A stretch of DNA of 64,000 bases. Source: Oceanicola sp. 22II-s10i. GTDB taxonomy: Bacteria; Pseudomonadota; Alphaproteobacteria; Rhodobacterales; Rhodobacteraceae. The DNA lies in NCBI RefSeq assembly GCF_002210105.1, contig NZ_AQQU01000008.1, forward strand, positions 62,001 to 126,000. The letters run 5' to 3'. Both the position numbers and the translations under genes were made by a program. Under the pieces are notes generated by a model. That model was not told the DNA's origin, made no database searches, and saw only the letters and a program-made list of their open reading frames with translations. Numbering within the stretch: position 1 is the stretch's first letter; each line of letters starts with the position of its first letter. Positions 60,021-64,000 of this stretch are shown here, one piece after another.

Positions 60021-62450
60021 ATGCGGGCGCTGCGGCATATCCTGACCCGCCTGGCGCTGCTGCTGTTCCTTGCGGTGGTGCCGTCGTTCGTGGCGGCGCA
60101 GTCCGGGCCGGATTACGAGGACTGGGCGCAGACCGCGCAGCGCGCCGAGGACGCGATCGAGGCGAACCGGGCCTCGGACGACGCGCTCGGCACGCTGCGT
60201 ACCGAACTCGACCGCTGGCGGTCGCAGTTCGAGGAGGCCCGTTCCACCAATGCGGCGGCCATCGCCACGGTACGGGCGCAGCTGTCCACCCTCGGGCCAG
60301 CGCCCGAGGAGGGCGCGACCGAGGCGCCGGACATCGCCACGCAACGGGCGCAGCTGAACGAGCGGCTGGCCCAGCTGGAAGCGCCGGGGCGCGCCGCCGA
60401 GGTGGCCTGGAGCCGGGCCGACGCGCTGATCCGGGAACTGGACCGCATCCTGCGCGACCGCCAGACGGACGAACTGCTTGAGCTTGGGCCCTCGCCTCTG
60501 AACCCGGTCAACTGGCCGGGGGCGGCGACCTCGGTGATCGTCGGGTTTGAGCGGGTCGTCGAGGAATTCACGACGAACTGGAGCAGTGCGATCAAGCGGT
60601 CCGAGGCCCGCGCCAAGCTGCCGGTGATCGTCGTCCTGCTGGCCGCGTCGGTCATCCTGCTGTCGCGCGGACGGCGCTGGACGGAACTGCTGACGGAACG
60701 GGTGCAGGGACGCGAGCGCAGGGCGGAACGCTACCTGCTCGGCTTCCTCGTCTCCCTGGGCCAGATCATCCTGCCCGTCGCCGGGATGATCGCCTTCGTC
60801 GCCGCCGTCTTCGCCTCGGACATGGCCGGGCCGCGTGCGACCGTCATCCTGCAGGTGCTGCCGGGGGCGATGATCTCGTGGTCCATCGCCAGATGGGTCG
60901 GATCGCGGATGTTCCCGATCTCCGACGCCTCGCCACCGCCGCTGCTGCTGTCCGAGCAGTCGCGCCGCGAGGGGCGCTGGAACACCGCCCTGCTGGGCCT
61001 GATCCTCGCTGTCTACATCTTGATCCGCGAATTCGGCAACGCTTCGGAATGGTCGCCCGCGACGCTCAACACCGTCCTGTTCCCGCTGCTCGTCCTGACC
61101 GGCCTTCTGCTGCTGCGCGTCGCGCGGCTGCTGACACTGCATGCCGAGGCGCTCGGCGAGGGCGAAAGCGGGCAGGTCTTCCGCAAGCGGATCGTGATGC
61201 TGCTGTCCCGCGCCATCAGCCTGCTGGCCATTGTCGGGCCGCTGCTGGCGGGGATCGGCTATTTCAACGCCGGGTATTCGCTGCTCTTCCCGCTGGTCTT
61301 CACGATCCAGACGCTGGGGATCCTCGTCATCCTGCAACGCCTTGCGACCGAGCTCTACGTGCTGGCCAGCCGCAACCGCGAAGGCGCGCGCGAGGCGCTG
61401 GCGCCGGTGCTGGCGGGCTTCACGCTGATGCTGCTGTCGATCCCGGTCTTCGCGCTGATCTGGGGGGCGCGGGTCACCGACCTGACCGAGATCTGGGAAC
61501 GCTTCCAGGGCGGGTTCATGGTGGGCGAGACACGGATCAGCCCGGCCGTCTTCCTGACGATCGCGGTGGTCTTTGCGCTCGGCCTCGCGATGACGCGCGG
61601 CCTGCAGGGGGCGCTCAGGTCAACGGTCCTGCCCAAGACCAAGATGGACACGGGCGCGCAGACGGCCATCGTTTCGGGCCTCGGCTATATCGGCATCTTC
61701 CTCGCCGGGATCATCGCCGTTACCTCGGCCGGGCTGGACCTGACAGCGCTCGGCTATGTCGCCGGGGCGCTGTCCGTCGGCATCGGTTTCGGCCTGCAGA
61801 ACGTGGTGTCGAACTTCGTCTCGGGCATCATCCTGCTGATCGAACGCCCGGTGTCCGAGGGCGACTGGATCGAGGTCGGGGGCCACATGGGCTTCGTCCG
61901 GTCGATCTCAGTCCGCTCGACCCGGATCGAGACCTTCGACCGCACCGACGTCATCGTGCCGAACGCCGACCTGATCTCGGGCTCGGTCACCAACTGGACG
62001 CGCGGCAACCTCGTCGGGCGCCTGATCCTGCCGGTCGGGGTGGCCTACGGCACCGACACCCGCAAGGTCGAGGCGATCCTGCGCGAGATCGCCGAGGCGC
62101 AGCCGGTCGTCCTGCTGAACCCGCCGCCCTTCGTGCTGTTCAAGGGCTTCGGCGCGTCCTCGCTGGATTTCGAGGTGCGGATGATCTTGCGCGACATCCT
62201 GCAGATCGTGGCGCTGCAGAACGAGATGAACCACCAGATCGCCGAACGCTTCGCCGCCGAGGGGATCGAGATCCCGTTCCCGCAGCAGGACATCTGGCTG
62301 CGCAATCCCGAAACGCTCACCGGCGGCGGGCGGCAGGGCGTGCCCGGCCCGCGGCTGGAACCGGTGCCCGCGCCCCGCGAAACGACCGGAGCGGCGCATC
62401 TGACCGGCGACGACCTCGATCCGTCGTCCGGAGGAGGAGAAGACCGATGA
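60021..62450 (+). CDS. MscS-family mechanosensitive channel (DUF3772 type)
   Basis: 809 residues. Signal peptide, then a periplasmic coiled-coil DUF3772-like part (about 27-190), about eight more hydrophobic segments, and the MscS core: ALSVGIGFGLQNVVSNFVSGIILLIERPVSEGDWIEVGG, with the beta domain TFDRTDVIVPNADLISGSVTNW. Opens under membrane tension to release solutes. 4 nt after cysK and overlapping alaX by 4 nt. Confidence 0.9.
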   Translation: MRALRHILTRLALLLFLAVVPSFVAAQSGPDYEDWAQTAQRAEDAIEANRASDDALGTLRTELDRWRSQFEEARSTNAAAIATVRAQLSTLGPAPEEGATEAPDIATQRAQLNERLAQLEAPGRAAEVAWSRADALIRELDRILRDRQTDELLELGPSPLNPVNWPGAATSVIVGFERVVEEFTTNWSSAIKRSEARAKLPVIVVLLAASVILLSRGRRWTELLTERVQGRERRAERYLLGFLVSLGQIILPVAGMIAFVAAVFASDMAGPRATVILQVLPGAMISWSIARWVGSRMFPISDASPPPLLLSEQSRREGRWNTALLGLILAVYILIREFGNASEWSPATLNTVLFPLLVLTGLLLLRVARLLTLHAEALGEGESGQVFRKRIVMLLSRAISLLAIVGPLLAGIGYFNAGYSLLFPLVFTIQTLGILVILQRLATELYVLASRNREGAREALAPVLAGFTLMLLSIPVFALIWGARVTDLTEIWERFQGGFMVGETRISPAVFLTIAVVFALGLAMTRGLQGALRSTVLPKTKMDTGAQTAIVSGLGYIGIFLAGIIAVTSAGLDLTALGYVAGALSVGIGFGLQNVVSNFVSGIILLIERPVSEGDWIEVGGHMGFVRSISVRSTRIETFDRTDVIVPNADLISGSVTNWTRGNLVGRLILPVGVAYGTDTRKVEAILREIAEAQPVVLLNPPPFVLFKGFGASSLDFEVRMILRDILQIVALQNEMNHQIAERFAAEGIEIPFPQQDIWLRNPETLTGGGRQGVPGPRLEPVPAPRETTGAAHLTGDDLDPSSGGGEDR

Positions 62451-63166
62451 CCGACGCGCTGTTCCGCGAGGACGCCTATCTGCAGGAAGCCCCGGCCACG
62501 GTTCTGGCGCATACGGATCGCGGCGGCGTGGTGCTGGACCGCAGCCTGTTCTACCCGACCGGCGGCGGCCAGCCGGGCGATGCGGGGCGCCTGACCTGGG
62601 CGGGCGGCAGCATGATCGTCGCGACCACGGTCAAGGGCGAGGGCGACGAGATCGTGCTGGTCCCCGGCGAGGGGGCCGATCTGCCGCCTGTCGGCACCGA
62701 GCTCTTCCAGCACCTCGACTGGGACCGGCGCCTGTCGCACATGCGCGTCCACACCGCGCTGCATCTGCTGTCCGTGGTGATCCCGCTGCCGGTCACCGGC
62801 GGACAGATCGCCGAGGGGCAGGGGCGGCTCGATTTCGACATGCCCGAAGCGCCCGAGGACAAGGACGCGCTGGAGGCGGAACTGAACGCCCTGATCGCCC
62901 GCGATCTTGAGGTCGGCGAGACATGGATCACGGACGCGGAACTCGACGCCAATCCGGGGCTGGTCAAGACCATGTCCGTGCAGCCGCCGCGTGGATCCGG
63001 CCGGATTCGGCTGGTGCGGATCGGCGAGGGCAGCGAACAGGTCGACCTGCAGCCCTGCGGCGGCACGCATGTGAAGCGGACCGGCGAGATCGGCAGGGTG
63101 CGGATCGACAAGGTCAAGAACAAGGGCAGCCGGAACCGCCGGGTTTCGATCCTGCTGGAGGACTGA
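62447..63166 (+). CDS. AlaX-type alanyl-tRNA editing protein
   Basis: 239 residues, stand-alone version of the AlaRS editing domain. Zinc residues: HMRVHTALHLL (HxxxH) and QPCGGTHVKRTGEIG (CxxxH). LDRSLFYPTGGGQPGDAG opens it. Hydrolyses Ser- or Gly-mischarged tRNA-Ala. GAGGAGGAG precedes the ATG; overlaps the mscS-like gene by ATGA. Confidence 0.92.
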   Translation: MTDALFREDAYLQEAPATVLAHTDRGGVVLDRSLFYPTGGGQPGDAGRLTWAGGSMIVATTVKGEGDEIVLVPGEGADLPPVGTELFQHLDWDRRLSHMRVHTALHLLSVVIPLPVTGGQIAEGQGRLDFDMPEAPEDKDALEAELNALIARDLEVGETWITDAELDANPGLVKTMSVQPPRGSGRIRLVRIGEGSEQVDLQPCGGTHVKRTGEIGRVRIDKVKNKGSRNRRVSILLED

Positions 63167-63182
63167 GGGCGGGTCCCTCCGC

Positions 63183-64000
63183 TCAGCCCGTGCCGAACGC
63201 GTCCGGGTCCATCACCCGGCGCGGCAGCATCAGCACCATCGCGATCGCCAGCACCTTCAGCGCACAGGGGAGGATCGCATAGGCGAGGTTCAGCGCGGCG
63301 AGCGCCTCGGGCGGATTGGGTGCGCCGGGGGTGAAGCCCCTGAGCTGCAGCAGCGGCAGGACCACCCCCGCCGCGATCGCAAGCGTCGCCTTGGTGCAGA
63401 AGTTCCAGAACCCGAAAGCCTGCCCCGCCTGCAAGCCCGCCCGCGACAGGGTGGAGGCAAAGAGCGCCGACAGGATCACCATGTCGGCCCCGAGCGCCAC
63501 GCCCGACGCCACGCAGATCACCGCGAAGGGCAGGGCGGCGCCCGCAGGCAGGGCATAGGCCCCGATGAAACTGACGATCGCCAGCGCCATCGACACCGGC
63601 AGGACGCGCCTAGCGCCGAAACGGGCGGCAAGGCGGCTCCAGCCCGGTGCGGAGACCCCGGCGGCAACGAAGAACAGGATCAGGAACGGCCCGGCGAGGT
63701 CCGGCAGCGCCAGACGGTCCTCGACGAAGAACACGAACAGGGTCGACGTCACGGCCACCGGCAGGCTGTTGACGAGGGCCAGCGCCAGCAGCCACCCCGC
63801 GCCGGACCGCCTGAGGCCCGACAGGTCCAGCCGCATCGAGGCGATCTGCGGCCTGCGCCACAGCGGCCGCGCCACCAGCGCGGCCACCAGCGCCAGCCCC
63901 GCCAGCGCCCAGCCGAAGAGCGCATAGCCGCTGCCCGAGGGCGACAGCGCGCCGAACAGGGCGGGCGCCATCGCGCCCAGCGTGACTCCGGCGAGGATCC
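63183..64000 (-). CDS. MFS transporter, C-terminal part (5' end beyond window)
   Basis: The open frame runs off the right edge without a start; an internal ATG at 63971 is not the true start. About 270 residues remain with seven or so membrane helices (FLILFFVAAGVSAPGWSRLAARFGARRVLPVSMALAI, ICVASGVALGADMVILSALFAS). FWNFCTKATLAIAAGVVLPLLQLRGF points to the MFS_2 / GPH-like sugar symporter group. Substrate unknown. Convergent with alaX, 16 nt apart. Confidence 0.8.
   Translation of the reverse strand, partial: ILAGVTLGAMAPALFGALSPSGSGYALFGWALAGLALVAALVARPLWRRPQIASMRLDLSGLRRSGAGWLLALALVNSLPVAVTSTLFVFFVEDRLALPDLAGPFLILFFVAAGVSAPGWSRLAARFGARRVLPVSMALAIVSFIGAYALPAGAALPFAVICVASGVALGADMVILSALFASTLSRAGLQAGQAFGFWNFCTKATLAIAAGVVLPLLQLRGFTPGAPNPPEALAALNLAYAILPCALKVLAIAMVLMLPRRVMDPDAFGTG

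Noticed and set aside
1-64000. CRISPR arrays, tRNA or rRNA genes
   Set aside because: No regularly spaced direct repeats, cloverleaf patterns or rRNA-like conserved blocks were seen.

Overview
The window is GC-rich, densely packed chromosomal DNA that reads as a member of the Rhodobacteraceae (Roseobacter/Rhodobacter group). The evidence is the family content and gene order: ALA synthase (Shemin-type HemA), the F1-ATPase zeta inhibitor (DUF1476) beside purC, TakP-type TRAP transport, trgAB next to cysK, CckA, AcuI, and a complete sox sulfur-oxidation locus. No tRNA, rRNA, CRISPR array, prophage or transposon was seen. Two genes are cut by the window edges: a GntR regulator at the left and an MFS permease at the right.

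Layout. 1-5.2 kb: GntR regulator and a TRAP operon (dctP-dctQ-dctM, 2-oxoacid/lactate-type binding protein, enlarged DctM). 5.3-11.2 kb: one-carbon and corrinoid genes, namely a Cys-cluster protein plus DUF1638 protein, a TetR/cupin pair with a tandem operator, a corrinoid-binding protein, a radical SAM protein, a GFA-family protein and a homocysteine methyltransferase. The corrinoid protein and the methyltransferase look like two pieces of a split cobalamin-dependent methionine synthase. 11.2-17.1 kb: an MprF-like aminoacyl-lipid synthase, ATPase zeta, and purC-purS-[alcohol dehydrogenase]-purQ, where a gene and about 590 noncoding bases interrupt the purine cluster; two copies of a GC-rich intergenic repeat flank the dehydrogenase. 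17.3-20.4 kb: a DctB/DctD-like two-component pair whose AAA+ regulator lacks the GAFTGA loop. 20.5-24.6 kb: a divergent SDR and a gntR-tcuA-tcuB (tricarballylate-type) operon sharing a long palindrome.

24.6-40.9 kb is the sulfur-oxidation island. soxT1, soxR and soxS lie on the minus strand. soxV-W-X-Y-Z-A-B, a secreted DsrE-like protein, soxC-D-E-F, a DUF302 protein, hemA and soxT2 lie on the plus strand. A convergent SoxH-like metallo-hydrolase ends it. SoxXA, SoxYZ, SoxB and SoxCD form the periplasmic thiosulfate-oxidising system; SoxEF resembles flavocytochrome c sulfide dehydrogenase; SoxV, SoxW and SoxS supply reductant; the SoxT proteins are sulfur-compound permeases; SoxR is the persulfide-sensing repressor. 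ATTC-N8-GAAT-like operators sit at the soxS/soxV and soxW/soxX gaps.

41-64 kb is mostly housekeeping and membrane or stress functions: a 16S rRNA m5C methyltransferase, CckA, XerD, an uncharacterised periplasmic protein with a translationally coupled 49-residue membrane protein, aroK-aroB, a DinB-like protein, acuI with usp and a BCCT transporter (suggesting DMSP/acrylate metabolism), a class V aminotransferase, photolyase, cfa-trgA-trgB-cysK-mscS-alaX, and the partial MFS gene.
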